A stretch of DNA of 64,000 nt from an uncultured Synechococcaceae cyanobacterium (GCA_902634405.1 CACPJY010000003.1:80205-144204); one strand, 5' to 3'; positions 53,254-62,979 are shown, counted from the first letter of the stretch. A program made the numbers and translations. Notes: generated by a model from the sequence alone, not told the origin.

Positions 53254-53607
53254 ATGCAAATGCAACCTAAGAATCCTTTCTACATAAGCCCTCAAGGAGG
53301 GTCAATAACTTGTTTTATAGGAGATAATGGGCGTCTCTTCAAATCATGTTCTCATACCAAATGCATCTACACAGGAGATCTGCACTCAGCCAAAGCGCAT
53401 TTAGACAGCTTGGAATCAATCAATAGATTGCAACCTTCAACAGCAATTGAGCCACCAATTCAGAGAAAAACCACTCTTAAGTGGAAGCCTAATGGTGAAC
53501 TAAGTGCTATAGACATGGCAAGAATTGTCGCCAGGCTTGAGAATCGAGGGCTAACTGATTGTGAGCTTTCTTGTGAATATGATGAAATCAATTCGAAGGA
53601 GACTTAA
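53254..53607 (+). CDS. Hypothetical protein
   Basis: A 117-residue soluble protein with an ATG start and an AGGAGGG ribosome binding site 8 bases upstream. The N-terminus PFYISPQGGSITCFIGDNG looks like a compact beta domain with Cys residues (ITCF, SCSHTKC). The centre is a flexible Pro/Thr linker, and ELSAIDMARIVARLENRGL is a helical C-terminal domain, ending with ELSCEYDE. It is a two-domain small protein of unknown function. Confidence 0.6.
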   Translation: MQMQPKNPFYISPQGGSITCFIGDNGRLFKSCSHTKCIYTGDLHSAKAHLDSLESINRLQPSTAIEPPIQRKTTLKWKPNGELSAIDMARIVARLENRGLTDCELSCEYDEINSKET

Positions 53608-53725
53608 GGCTCTCACTTTCTCTATGCCTTATGATTCAAATTAATATGTTCAAGCCAATTTAGGGTTGAATACTGTTACCTTATTCTAAAGGTATTGCTT
53701 AAGTTTAAATATTGATTGTAGTTTA

Positions 53726-53782
53726 GCTTATATAGGCTATAAAGCCTATATAAGCAAGTAAGGGGAAGCTCCTTACTTGCTT
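53726..53782. promoter_or_regulatory. Two overlapping hairpins in the spacer
   Basis: Hairpin 1 (53726-53755) has perfect 13-bp arms GCTTATATAGGCT/AGCCTATATAAGC with a 4-base loop. Hairpin 2 (53752-53782) has perfect 12-bp arms AAGCAAGTAAGG/CCTTACTTGCTT with a 7-base loop. They share four bases (53752-53755), so they cannot both form fully, as in an attenuator. They lie between genes at 53254 and 53835. Confidence 0.75.
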
Positions 53783-53834
53783 CCACGGGATTTTGGTAGG
53801 AGTCCCATAAAAATTTTCTAGACAGAACCTCACT

Positions 53835-54005
53835 ATGAAATTCACTATGCCTTTTACCATTCTTAAGGATGGATTGAAAAATAGGAGTCAAGAAAAGGTC
53901 TCTTGTTTTATAGATGATAAAGAAGTCCCAATACAAGCCTGTGATATCGAGCTAGAAGAAAATCTTGGAGAGACAAACTATCGATTGTGGGATAGCGCCC
54001 TTTGA
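53835..54005 (+). CDS. 56-residue conserved-looking protein
   Basis: An ATG-to-TGA ORF. MKFTMPFTILKDGLKNRSQEK, then KVSCFIDDKEVPIQACDIEL, then NYRLWDSAL. Two cysteines 13 residues apart and a compact beta/helix-like composition support a real protein. It sits about 53 bases after the double hairpin and 41 bases from the convergent gene at 54047. I do not recognise a family. Confidence 0.55.
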   Translation: MKFTMPFTILKDGLKNRSQEKVSCFIDDKEVPIQACDIELEENLGETNYRLWDSAL

Positions 54006-54046
54006 TCTGAAAATTCCATGGTTAGAAGTTTTTGTAATAACAACCA

Positions 54047-54661
54047 TTAACCTTTCACCCAAAGAGCAAGCCCACCTCCTCTGCCTCTAGCAGAAAGCCA
54101 TTTTTCGTTTTTATCAATTGCAATCAATGCAAAGAAAGGGCTATCTTTTTCTATTGGTTTTTTCAAATATCTATTGAATAAAACCCTTGAGCTTACTTTG
54201 AATTCAATATTCTCAAAAAAGAATGGTAATAAGGGTTGCTTACCTTTTAAATAACCAACACCAGTAAATAAAATTGATAACAATCCAAATTCAATAGAGT
54301 TAACAATAGTAAAACGATCAGATTCAGTTTTTTGTATGTCTAAGCTTGCTGCAAAAAGGCGAAGTAAAGTACTTGAAATCAAATCTTCCTCATCACTAGC
54401 TTGCTTCCATACAGAGGTAAATATCCAACGGCCAATTAAAGAGTCATGTGTAATACCACTGCCATCTTTTCGAGCAATTTCCTCAAGTTCTAACAACTCT
54501 TGCTTTTGAGGGAGGACGGTAGAGCTTTGATTAAGTATTTTGCTTGTTGGGGAGTCTTCTAATATGAGGGGCTTAGCTTTAACAGCCCGAAAAATCAATA
54601 GGAAAGCAAAGGCAGAAATCAGCAAAGAAGCATCTAGTAGTAGAAACTTGACTAAATTCAT
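54047..54661 (-). CDS. Conserved cyanobacterial hypothetical protein
   Basis: A 204-residue protein. A hydrophobic N-terminus (VKFLLLDASLLISAFAFLLIF) anchors it. The main part reads DSLIGRWIFTSVWKQASDEE, a long helical and strand segment, and ends SARGRGGGLALWVKG. The DSLIGxW start and the glycine-rich end recall the lipid-binding fibrillin-like fold (PAP) of cyanobacteria, but I cannot confirm it. It converges with the 56-residue gene. Confidence 0.6.
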   Translation of the reverse strand: MNLVKFLLLDASLLISAFAFLLIFRAVKAKPLILEDSPTSKILNQSSTVLPQKQELLELEEIARKDGSGITHDSLIGRWIFTSVWKQASDEEDLISSTLLRLFAASLDIQKTESDRFTIVNSIEFGLLSILFTGVGYLKGKQPLLPFFFENIEFKVSSRVLFNRYLKKPIEKDSPFFALIAIDKNEKWLSARGRGGGLALWVKG

Positions 54662-54868
54662 CCCTTTACTTTAATTTTTAGCGATTAGGCAAATCATATA
54701 ATTCACAATACAAGCAAAAGTTGGATCTTTTTAAGATTTTACCAAGATTCTACTCTAAAATCTATATAGATTATAAGACTCTTGAATCATCATATAATTT
54801 TTTCTAACTTCATTTTTTGAAGACTTCAGGGGGTCAATGGTAGAGTAAATATTTAATCCCTAGCAATA

Positions 54869-56944
54869 ATGAAAGCGCGGGCTCTAGACCCCAAGCCAAA
54901 AATAAATAATATCGAGTCTTCGAAGGTTAGCCGATATAGGCCGGAAATTGATGGTCTAAGAGCTTTCGCAATAGTATCAGTAATCACTAACCATTTCAAT
55001 AAAGAAATCCTACCTGGGGGGTATCTCGGAGTTGATATATTTTTTGTTATTTCTGGTTATGTGATCACCTCTTCTCTCTATGGAAGGAATGATAAGAGCT
55101 TCACAGAATTCATTACTAGATTCTACGAAAGAAGAATAAAGCGATTAGTACCTGCTCTATCACTTTTTGTACTTATTTCAAGCATAACCATTTGCTTTTT
55201 TAATAGCAGACCTGAAATATCACTTTGGACTGGGTTGACTTCACTATTTGGAGTATCGAACATCTATCTTCTAGCTCAATCAACTGATTACTTTGCCAAG
55301 TCAACAGAATTAAATGTTTTTACCCATACATGGTCTCTGGGTGTAGAAGAGCAATTTTATCTATTATTCCCATTTATAGTTTGGTTCTCAGGTTTGGGTT
55401 CCAAAAACAAGAATGGTGCAAGAAATTTATTTATTATTGTTGGGATTCTCAGCATTGCATCTCTTTTAGGATTCATTAATCTTTATCAAAGTAACCAATC
55501 TGCCGCATACTTTTTGATGCCGTACAGATTTTGGGAAATGGCGTCAGGTTGTCTTATTTTTCTTGGCTTTGAGAAAAGAGTTTGGTTTAAAAAACTTCTT
55601 GAGAGAGTACCTCCAATTCTTGTTTTGATAACAATTATAAGTGTGATGTATATACCCAAGTCATTAGGAGCATTATCTAACTTTTCAATTGTTGCACTTA
55701 CATCAATTCTGCTTGCTTCGATGAAAGATAATACTTTAGCATATAAGTTCTTTACAAATAAGAAAATTGTATACCTTGGCTTGATTTCATATTCTCTATA
55801 TCTATGGCATTGGGGTGTTCTTTCGATTAGCAGGTGGACAATAGGGATTCACTCATGGTCTATCCCTTTACAGCTAGCTATTGTTTTATCACTGTCAATT
55901 GCTTCCTATCAATGGATTGAAGCACCACTAAGAAAGAATCTGTGGTTTAGCCATAAGCGAAAGACACTTATATTAGGAATTGGATTGATAGGTACTGTTT
56001 CGAGCGGACTACTTGCTCTAGGCAAGCCGTTAAAAGGAAAGCTTTATACAGGCAGACCTTATTCGAGTGAAAGCCTAGAATTGCTTTGGGGGAGTAAATG
56101 CCAAGAGGGAATCACTTCTGAATATATTGGATGTAGTTTCCAAAATAGGAATAATAGAAAAACTTTATGGATTGCTGGAGATAGTCATAGTGGACAATTT
56201 ACGAAAGTTGGTAAGAAAGTTTCCAAGGATCTGAATATGAACTTAAAACTATTTACCTCAGGAGGAACTCCTTTCCCTCCACCTCCTGGGATTGCATATC
56301 GCAAAAATAATAAAGCCACTGATTTAGTAAGACTTAAAGAGTTCAATTTATTACATTCTAGATTGTTAAATCAGATTAATGAAGGTGATGTAATCATATT
56401 ATCCATGCGTTTGCCTATGCATTTTGGAGGAACATACTACGGTTATAATTCCTCTGACTTTATTTATATCGACAGAAATGGACAGCAGATTTCTCAAGAA
56501 AAATATTTTTTAAATTGGCAATCCTCTGTTTTGAATCTAGCTTCAATAGCTAAATCAAAAAGAGCAAATGTAATAATACAAACTCCTACTCCTGAATGGA
56601 AGGATGAAAATAATAATTACTGTGGGTCATCCAACATACAATGGTTTAACAAGCTATCAAGAAAAAGTTGTGAGATAGATAGTAAGTTCTTTGTGGACGA
56701 TAAAATTGGAATATATAGGCATATTTCTAGTGCTATAAAAGAACTTGAACGCTCGACAGAAAATATATATCTTCTTGACAGTTACTCATTGGTATGTCCT
56801 GGAGAAATCTGCAAATTCAAGAATTCAGGAATCGATATTTACAGTGATGCTGATCACATCTCGGTGAATTATGCAGAGGAGTTCATATCCCCACATATTA
56901 CAAACCTGATTAAGAAAATCGAAAAGTCCGATGAAATTTTTTAG
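54869..56944 (+). CDS. OafA-type acyltransferase with SGNH domain
   Basis: A 691-residue protein. The membrane part (about 11 helices, residues 22-390) opens with YRPEIDGLRAFAIVSVITNH, whose His is catalytic, then GYLGVDIFFVISGYVIT and TWSLGVEEQFYLLFP. After residue 420 an SGNH-type extracellular domain begins (WIAGDSHSGQF, residues about 433-443) and ends with the DADHISVNYAEE block carrying the Asp-x-x-His pair. It transfers an acyl group across the membrane to a surface glycan. The SGNH domain may complete the transfer. It is paralogous to 58159-60147. Confidence 0.9.
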   Translation: MKARALDPKPKINNIESSKVSRYRPEIDGLRAFAIVSVITNHFNKEILPGGYLGVDIFFVISGYVITSSLYGRNDKSFTEFITRFYERRIKRLVPALSLFVLISSITICFFNSRPEISLWTGLTSLFGVSNIYLLAQSTDYFAKSTELNVFTHTWSLGVEEQFYLLFPFIVWFSGLGSKNKNGARNLFIIVGILSIASLLGFINLYQSNQSAAYFLMPYRFWEMASGCLIFLGFEKRVWFKKLLERVPPILVLITIISVMYIPKSLGALSNFSIVALTSILLASMKDNTLAYKFFTNKKIVYLGLISYSLYLWHWGVLSISRWTIGIHSWSIPLQLAIVLSLSIASYQWIEAPLRKNLWFSHKRKTLILGIGLIGTVSSGLLALGKPLKGKLYTGRPYSSESLELLWGSKCQEGITSEYIGCSFQNRNNRKTLWIAGDSHSGQFTKVGKKVSKDLNMNLKLFTSGGTPFPPPPGIAYRKNNKATDLVRLKEFNLLHSRLLNQINEGDVIILSMRLPMHFGGTYYGYNSSDFIYIDRNGQQISQEKYFLNWQSSVLNLASIAKSKRANVIIQTPTPEWKDENNNYCGSSNIQWFNKLSRKSCEIDSKFFVDDKIGIYRHISSAIKELERSTENIYLLDSYSLVCPGEICKFKNSGIDIYSDADHISVNYAEEFISPHITNLIKKIEKSDEIF

Positions 56945-56960
56945 TGCAGTGTATTGGAAA

Positions 56961-57899
56961 TTAAAAAGATGTCACCTTTAAAAACGATTTGTAATATTGC
57001 TTACCAAGCTCTTTAGCACCTACTTCAGAGAAATGACAACGGTCATGACGAAACTTCTCTTCCTTTAGCTTGTCAGTATCAGCAGAAATAAAGGCTGAGT
57101 TATTTACCTTTGCAATATGTTCTTGAGCTTGTCTAACAGGGTACCAATTAGATCTACCAGCAGAGGGGCCAAAACATCTTGTCGCCAACGCTATTCCAAA
57201 TTTAGTCTCAGGGAAAAATTCTAATGTTTTATCAACTATTTTTTGCAATGCAAGAGCATATGCATTTTTTGACAGCCCTAAATCAAGGACCCTAGGCGAC
57301 TCAAAATTAGGTGTATTAATTAAGTCTTGCCTCGAGTCGTTGTCCCATTTGGCGTCGCTTTCTCCTTGGTGCCAGAAAAAGATTTTTGGATATATTGCAT
57401 CCTTTTTCATGTGATCTAGAACAATCTCATGTAAGTGAGAAAGGTCTCTATATGCCCAGCGAAGAACAGATGTACCTCCAATCCCAAATGGGATGATCAA
57501 AACAGGCACAGAGGTATTATTTGCAATTTCTACAGCTGTATAAGTGATGGCATTTCCGTTAGCATCAGAGGCGCCTAGAAGAGGTTCTTTGTATTTGAAA
57601 CACTTCCTTGTTTTCCAGTCATATTGGTAAAGATTTTCAGGGATTACAATATTAGATTTTGGGATAACAGTATTAGCTGAATTACTTTGGCCAAACAGTG
57701 CAATTGCTAAAGATTTAGCTGGACATTGAACTTGATTATAATCTAATTTAGACAAATTATCTGATCGCAGATAATTATTAATTTTTCCTTTAATTAATGA
57801 AATTGAACCTCTAGAAGTATATCCAAGCGTGAATGATCCAATCAATCCAATTGGTATCATTACAAAAAGCAAATTTCGCTTCCTTGAAGCTTTCATCAT
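56961..57899 (-). CDS. SASA-type carbohydrate esterase (sialate O-acetylesterase-like)
   Basis: A 312-residue protein with a signal or anchor segment (NLLFVMIPIGLIGSFTLGYT). The esterase features are ALFGQSNSANTV (GQSN with the nucleophilic Ser), GGTSVLRWAYRD, FFWHQGESDAKWD (Q-G-E) and HDRCHFSEVGAKELG (catalytic His near the end). The family (CE6/SASA) removes acetyl groups from sugars. It is flanked by two acyltransferases, which suggests that acylation and deacylation of one polymer are coded together. It ends 16 bases from the first acyltransferase gene. Confidence 0.85.
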   Translation of the reverse strand: MMKASRKRNLLFVMIPIGLIGSFTLGYTSRGSISLIKGKINNYLRSDNLSKLDYNQVQCPAKSLAIALFGQSNSANTVIPKSNIVIPENLYQYDWKTRKCFKYKEPLLGASDANGNAITYTAVEIANNTSVPVLIIPFGIGGTSVLRWAYRDLSHLHEIVLDHMKKDAIYPKIFFWHQGESDAKWDNDSRQDLINTPNFESPRVLDLGLSKNAYALALQKIVDKTLEFFPETKFGIALATRCFGPSAGRSNWYPVRQAQEHIAKVNNSAFISADTDKLKEEKFRHDRCHFSEVGAKELGKQYYKSFLKVTSF

Positions 57900-58158
57900 A
57901 ATTTTAGTATCAACTATATATTATATCTTGCCATTAGGTTTAATGAATAAAACAACTTGATCTAGCAAAATAAATTTACTATTTAAAGTATACATCAATC
58001 AGAAATGAAAGTTTCTTATAATCATCATTGAAATATATTGAATAGCAGTATCGATAATCTTTTGTATTTTTGATTTTTTGTTTATATTTATATATTCAAA
58101 CCTAAGCGCTCAAAACTATCCATATCTCTATAAAGAAAGGATATGGTTTACACTCTTA

Positions 58159-60147
58159 CTATTCTGATTTAGAAAATAAACTCATATTAGAATCTAAGAA
58201 TCGTTTAAATACATATGCAGAATGTGGAGATGTAAAGTGATTATTGTCTGAATAATAATCAGCTCTACAGTCATCTCCATTACAGCCCAGTTGATATATA
58301 GAGGCATCCCACCTGAATTTATCAATTTTATTTTCCCAATCCTTGATCCAACCAAAATAAATCTCTTGAGCCTGTTTTTGCTTACTCCTACTAGATATAC
58401 AACCTTTAATATGAGCTGTTGATGGCCTAAACCATTCTTCTTTACATAGCCAGCCAGGGTAAACTATATTTGTAAATTTTACTCCATCTATGTATAAAAC
58501 GACTTTTGCTCCTTTCTTAGTTAGTATATTAGAAACCTCTACAATTTGATCACTTAGGTACTTAGCACCAATTTCCCGGCTTAACTCCACATTACTAACT
58601 GGATCTTTATATATCGGCGTAAAAGCAGGATCCTGAAAATAGCTGTATAGATTATTATTAATGAAAACCACATCATCTTTCTTTACTCGTTGCAATAGAT
58701 CTTCTTGGACTTTTAGCTGTTCCTCAAAACATTCGTTTCCACGTATTCCACTAAAAGATGGAGGGAAGGGGCATGCAATACCCCACAAATTTAAAAAGTT
58801 ATATTTATTATCTCGAGCAAAAGCGGCTATTGGATCCTTATATTGAAAAGAATGGCTATCACCAAGTAGGAATATTGTAGATTTTTCGGGATCATAATCT
58901 ACACTACATTCATCAAATACATCAGACCTTTGTTGAGCGAAATCGAAAATCTCGCAATTTTTTGCCGGAGGTACTTCTTTTAGCAATATTTCGCCACCCA
59001 AAGTAGTGTGAATAGAGCCAGGTTTTCTTCCTAAATATATTTCCGAACGAGAGAGTAGGTGGAAGAATAATGAGAGTCCAAGTGAACCTGAAACTGCGAC
59101 TAGTAGGGTTTTTAATGGCCTTAAATTGATTCTTCTTATAGGCTGTTCGATATATTGATATGTCATATTTGCCAAGAGATATATTGCTATTAACTGAATA
59201 GGAGTAGACCACCAATGTATGCCAATTGTCAGCCTAGAAACAGAAAGAATAACCCAATGCCACAAATACAGAGAATATGAGATTAGGCCTATATGTATAA
59301 TAAATTTATTTGATAAAAATCTATAAACGAAATCGTACTTTTTATCTTTATTTAGAGAGAGGAGTAACAATATTGTTGATATAACTACCGATGTAGTAAT
59401 GAAGAGCCTTTCTTCCCATGGAAAAAATATCGCAGAAATAATAATGATTATCAAAGGTCCTGTAAGCATAGATAGATTCCTATTTACAAGACTTTCTTTA
59501 TAAACTATGAAGCCAATACATCCAATTGATATCTCCCAAAACCTTGAGGGCATTAAATAATAAGCAAACATTGAGTTTGTTGAAATATTTAATGCAAATA
59601 TTGAATAAGAAATTATCGACATTATGATTAGTGATAGAGCTAACAAAATGCTGCCTTGCCTACCTTTTCTTGGAAAGCCTGTAAGCCATATAATTATCGG
59701 AAAAATCAAATAAAACTGCTCCTCCACTCCTAAAGACCAAGTATGTGCGAAAGGATTTAATTCTGTAAACGGACTAAAATAATCTGACGATTGTCTATAT
59801 AAATAAAAATTGGACAATCCAAATAGAGATGCAATCCCAGTTCTTAGTGAAAGATCTGGGATTGGGTTAAATAGTAATGTCAATATCCCAGCTACAAAAA
59901 CCACCGTGAATAGAGCTGGCAGGAGTCGCTTAAATCGTCGTGTATAGAAATTACTGATCAAGTCAAACAGGTTATTACTCTTATTTTGTGAAAGGGATGA
60001 GGTGATTACGTATCCTGAAATCACAAAAAAAATATCAACCCCTAAATATCCATGAGGGACAATTTTGCTGGAAAAGTGGTTGATAATAACAACTACAACT
60101 GCCAGGGCTCTCAACCCATCAATCTCAACTCTATAAAGATTTTTCAA
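58159..60147 (-). CDS. OafA-type acyltransferase with SGNH domain, second copy
   Basis: A 662-residue protein of the same design. YRVEIDGLRALAVVVVIINHF opens the membrane domain, then GYLGVDIFFVISGYVIT, TWSLGVEEQFYLIFP, and further helices to about residue 360. The SGNH domain starts IFLLGDSHSFQY (about residue 425) and ends with YSDNNHFTSPHSAYVF. Extra cysteines in the tail (PGWLCKEEW, KGCIS, GCNGDDC) are likely disulfide-forming, supporting an extracytoplasmic location. It probably acylates a glycan related to that of the first copy. Confidence 0.9.
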   Translation of the reverse strand: MKNLYRVEIDGLRALAVVVVIINHFSSKIVPHGYLGVDIFFVISGYVITSSLSQNKSNNLFDLISNFYTRRFKRLLPALFTVVFVAGILTLLFNPIPDLSLRTGIASLFGLSNFYLYRQSSDYFSPFTELNPFAHTWSLGVEEQFYLIFPIIIWLTGFPRKGRQGSILLALSLIIMSIISYSIFALNISTNSMFAYYLMPSRFWEISIGCIGFIVYKESLVNRNLSMLTGPLIIIIISAIFFPWEERLFITTSVVISTILLLLSLNKDKKYDFVYRFLSNKFIIHIGLISYSLYLWHWVILSVSRLTIGIHWWSTPIQLIAIYLLANMTYQYIEQPIRRINLRPLKTLLVAVSGSLGLSLFFHLLSRSEIYLGRKPGSIHTTLGGEILLKEVPPAKNCEIFDFAQQRSDVFDECSVDYDPEKSTIFLLGDSHSFQYKDPIAAFARDNKYNFLNLWGIACPFPPSFSGIRGNECFEEQLKVQEDLLQRVKKDDVVFINNNLYSYFQDPAFTPIYKDPVSNVELSREIGAKYLSDQIVEVSNILTKKGAKVVLYIDGVKFTNIVYPGWLCKEEWFRPSTAHIKGCISSRSKQKQAQEIYFGWIKDWENKIDKFRWDASIYQLGCNGDDCRADYYSDNNHFTSPHSAYVFKRFLDSNMSLFSKSE

Positions 60148-60347
60148 TCTAGGTTCCTCCTTTCTCTAAGCTAATCTATACGGTACTCATCTTACTATTG
60201 CTTGATTTTCCAATTTCTACATTAGAAGATTAAATATACCAGAATAATGACGGCCAATAAACTCTTGGACAGTGAAGACGTTTATATGAATAGATCTTAG
60301 AGCAATAATTTTATCTAACCCCGCAAATAAACCAAAGGAGTAGACTG

Positions 60348-60593
60348 CTAAGAATAAAAAAGGATTACCAAACCTTTGGGGGAGTTATGGGATTCTCTTT
60401 CCTCCCTAGAGAGATCAAGACCAACTTCTAAACCTTCTTTAATGGCATCTGCATAGAAGCTTTCTGAAAGGCAAGGGTCTTTCTGTTTGCATAATGCAGC
60501 AATGCCTATTGGAGTAACATGCCATTGAAATCTAGGGGTGTCTCCTATTGCTGGGTCTTCAAGAGAGTCCTCTAACAACTCCTTAGTAGCCAT
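60348..60593 (-). CDS. Small hypothetical protein
   Basis: The ATG at 60593 gives an 81-residue protein (MATKELLEDSLEDPAIGDTP); the frame reaches 60608. It has a helical part ending in GLDLSREERES, a central HVTPIGIAALCKQKDPCLSES with two cysteines, and a short hydrophobic end. Function unknown. It is near but not adjacent to the zinc-uptake genes. Confidence 0.55.
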   Translation of the reverse strand: MATKELLEDSLEDPAIGDTPRFQWHVTPIGIAALCKQKDPCLSESFYADAIKEGLEVGLDLSREERESHNSPKGLVILFYS

Positions 60594-60809
60594 GGGGTGA
60601 AAGGGCAAAAGTAACTAATAAAAGCATTACAGGAACAGACTTCAACTGTGGCTAATTCTCTGTTTTGCTAACATTAAGATATGATTTGAACTTTATGTTT
60701 AACAGAAAAATACAGAGAACCATATTCTATCGACACTTTGATCTACCCAAAAGTTTTTATTTAAATCGCAAGCCATAAGATAATTGATTAGGCCTACAAA
60801 ACTAGATTA

Positions 60810-61598
60810 TTATTCTTCACTGCGCAGGAACCCTAAGGAAGCAACACAGAGAATACTTATAAGAGGAGCAGGTGCTAAATTGAAAATAATTGCTGTCAAA
60901 AAACCTAATATTGATATTACGAGTCCAAAGATTGAAGATCGAAGTATTGCCACCCATAAGCTTGGTGCCTTAAATAATCCCAATAACGTTGGAGCAGATA
61001 ATAAAGCAATTACAAGAATGACCCCCACAGCTGACATTGCGCTAACAATGACAAGAGCCGTTGTAAAGCCAAGAGTTAAATTTATTAAAGACACTTTTAT
61101 ACCATTAGACTCAGCACCTTCTGGATCTAATCCAATAAAAACGAGTTTATCGTAAGCAAAAATCAAAAGAAAACTAAACATCAAACATGCAATCAAAGTT
61201 CTTAACAAGTCTCCAGAATTTACGGTTAAAAGATCACCAAAGAGAACTGCTTCTAAATCAATTTTTATGCCAAGTAAGGGGATAAGGAGAACGCCAAATC
61301 CAAGTGAACCAGCAAGGATTGTATTCATTACTGCCTCGTAGTTTAAATTTCTTTTATTGGTAAAGCTTTCTGCAAGAAGAGCTCCCAATAAACCACTGAT
61401 CACTCCTCCTATAGAAGGATGAACTCCAAGAGCTAAGCCCAAAGCTAGTCCTGGCAAGACAGCATGAGAAATCAAATTGACTTGTAAGAGTCTTTTGTGA
61501 GTAATCAAGACAGTCCCCATCGCAGGACAAAGTATTCCAGTAAAGGCCGTCATAATCAGAGGGATTGTCCACCAATTAGTATTAGTAAAAGACATCAA
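60810..61598 (-). CDS. znuB: Zinc/manganese ABC transporter permease
   Basis: A 262-residue permease with seven to nine helices. The ABC-3 family pattern is visible: GILCPAMGTVLITHKRLLQVNLISHAVLPGLALG, the interface EAVLFGDLL, and AMSAVGVILVIALLSAPTL. It works with ZnuC (ATPase) and ZnuA. It is separated from znuC by zur on the opposite strand, an unusual order. The start is at an ATG or nearby. Zinc is more likely than manganese because the Zur gene is interleaved. Confidence 0.9.
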   Translation of the reverse strand: MMSFTNTNWWTIPLIMTAFTGILCPAMGTVLITHKRLLQVNLISHAVLPGLALGLALGVHPSIGGVISGLLGALLAESFTNKRNLNYEAVMNTILAGSLGFGVLLIPLLGIKIDLEAVLFGDLLTVNSGDLLRTLIACLMFSFLLIFAYDKLVFIGLDPEGAESNGIKVSLINLTLGFTTALVIVSAMSAVGVILVIALLSAPTLLGLFKAPSLWVAILRSSIFGLVISILGFLTAIIFNLAPAPLISILCVASLGFLRSEE

Positions 61599-61642
61599 GC
61601 AAATGATTCAGTATTGTCAGTAAAAGAGATCAGAAGAAGATC

Positions 61643-62044
61643 TTGCAAAAGATGAAAATCAATCCTGAAATCACTAAACGTCAAAAGCAATTGCTTCAAC
61701 AGCTCAAAGAATGTGATGATGAATTGACTGGTCAAGATTTGCATAGACAATTGCAGAGTAGTGAACATGGCATGGGGTTGGCCACGGTATATAGAAATTT
61801 GCAAGTACTGATAAAGCAAGGGTTAGTTCGTTCTAGGCATCTCCCAACAGGTGAGGTTCTCTATACACCAGTTGAAAGAGATATTCATCATTTAACTTGT
61901 GTTAATTGTGGAGAAACGACAAGCTTGGAAGAATGCCCTATAACAACAACGAATTTTACCAAAAAAAGTTTTAAAAACTTCGAGCTATTGTTTCATACTC
62001 TTGAGTTCTTTGGTCTTTGCGAAGATTGCCTGAGAAAGAATTAG
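61643..62044 (+). CDS. zur: Zinc-responsive Fur-family regulator
   Basis: A 133-residue Fur protein. The winged-helix part has KRQKQLLQQLKECDDELTGQDLHRQL and GMGLATVYRNLQVLIKQGLV, the DNA-recognition segment. The C-terminal metal site reads HHLTCVNCGETTSLEECPI and a later FGLCEDC, giving two CxxC motifs. Its place inside the znu genes points to Zur rather than the iron regulator Fur. It represses zinc uptake when zinc is bound. It is divergent from znuB (44 bases) and convergent with znuC. Confidence 0.9.
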   Translation: MQKMKINPEITKRQKQLLQQLKECDDELTGQDLHRQLQSSEHGMGLATVYRNLQVLIKQGLVRSRHLPTGEVLYTPVERDIHHLTCVNCGETTSLEECPITTTNFTKKSFKNFELLFHTLEFFGLCEDCLRKN

Positions 62045-62066
62045 TCTGAATAGTATGTGCTCAAAA

Positions 62067-62771
62067 TCAACCTAAGAAATAACTATCTTCATCACAAGAG
62101 ATTGAATCAAGTTTTTCTTGTACCTCTTTAGGAGTGCCAGAAGCCAAAACAGTCTGATCAAGCGCAATAACCTGATCATAAGACTCTAAAGAGTGTCCCC
62201 AATCATGGCTACTAGAAAAAATTGTTAATCCAGCATCAGCTAGCTGGCGAACGATACGTAGAAAGGCCACTCTTGCTGGGGGATCTAAAGCAGCACAAGG
62301 TTCATCAAGAAGAAATACTGATGCTGGTGCCATCAAAGTTTTTGCAAGTAATGCTCTTTGCTGTTGGCCACCAGACAATGAATCAAGTCTTTTTTTTGCT
62401 AAATCAGATATTCCAACTCTTTGAAGTGACGCTTCTAATTCACAACATGTTGGTCTGGAACGGCTCACTCGACCTAAAGAGACCAAACCTTCAACAGTGA
62501 TTGGGAAACTCCAGTTCAGCGAACTTCTTTGAGGCATTAAAGCAATTTGATTTCGAGCATTAATCAAAAGATTTCCATCAACAAAAATTCTTCCTTTATC
62601 TGGCTTGGTTTGCCCATGAAGCAGTCGTAACAGCGTGGACTTGCCAGCACCATTTGGTCCTACAAGTGCTGTCAGAGTCCCTGGAATGAGCTTTATTGAG
62701 ACCTCGTTCAAAACAGCTCGAGCGCCTCTTGAATAAGAAAATGTCAAATTTTCAGCAATTAACCTAGCCAT
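62067..62771 (-). CDS. znuC: Zinc ABC transporter ATP-binding protein
   Basis: A 234-residue ABC ATPase. Walker A is LVGPNGAGKSTLLRLL (about residues 36-51). SLNWSFPITVEGLVSLGRV is the metal-transporter type Q-loop region. The signature is LSGGQQQRALLAKTL and Walker B is VFLLDEPCAALDP. A final SHDWGHS holds the switch His. It powers the ZnuB permease. It is divergent from znuA across a 208-base spacer holding a Zur-box-like palindrome. Confidence 0.93.
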   Translation of the reverse strand: MARLIAENLTFSYSRGARAVLNEVSIKLIPGTLTALVGPNGAGKSTLLRLLHGQTKPDKGRIFVDGNLLINARNQIALMPQRSSLNWSFPITVEGLVSLGRVSRSRPTCCELEASLQRVGISDLAKKRLDSLSGGQQQRALLAKTLMAPASVFLLDEPCAALDPPARVAFLRIVRQLADAGLTIFSSSHDWGHSLESYDQVIALDQTVLASGTPKEVQEKLDSISCDEDSYFLG

Positions 62772-62796
62772 GAATCAGAGCATTTCCTAACAAAAG

Positions 62797-62817
62797 TAAA
62801 AATGATAACCATTTTCA
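62797..62817. promoter_or_regulatory. Zur-box-like palindrome between znuC and znuA
   Basis: The 21 bases at 62797-62817 have arms TAAAAATGAT and ACCATTTTCA that match at eight of ten pairs. They match the AT-rich A-A-T-G-x-T-A-x-C-A-T-T core typical of Zur/Fur sites and lie 25 bases upstream of znuC, facing znuA as well. Zur, encoded next door, probably represses both from here. Confidence 0.75.
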
Positions 62818-62979
62818 CTAAAATAATTATACGTAGCTAGTTTGGCTGAAATGTTCAAGCATTTCTTTAGATCAAGGCAAAGAGGATCGGAAATTACGAA
62901 CGCAATCATTAGGACATCAACTCCGAACTTAAATATTTCTCTATCTGGGCAGCTATGAATAATTACTCTTGGGTCTGAA

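Noticed and set aside
52940..53270. Two overlapping plus-strand ORFs upstream of the gene at 53254
   Set aside because: They have low-complexity AT-driven composition and no translation signals; the neighbouring gene has the clear ribosome binding site.
53676..53936. 86-codon minus-strand ORF
   Set aside because: It runs through the two overlapping hairpins and lies antisense to the 56-residue ORF, which has better composition.
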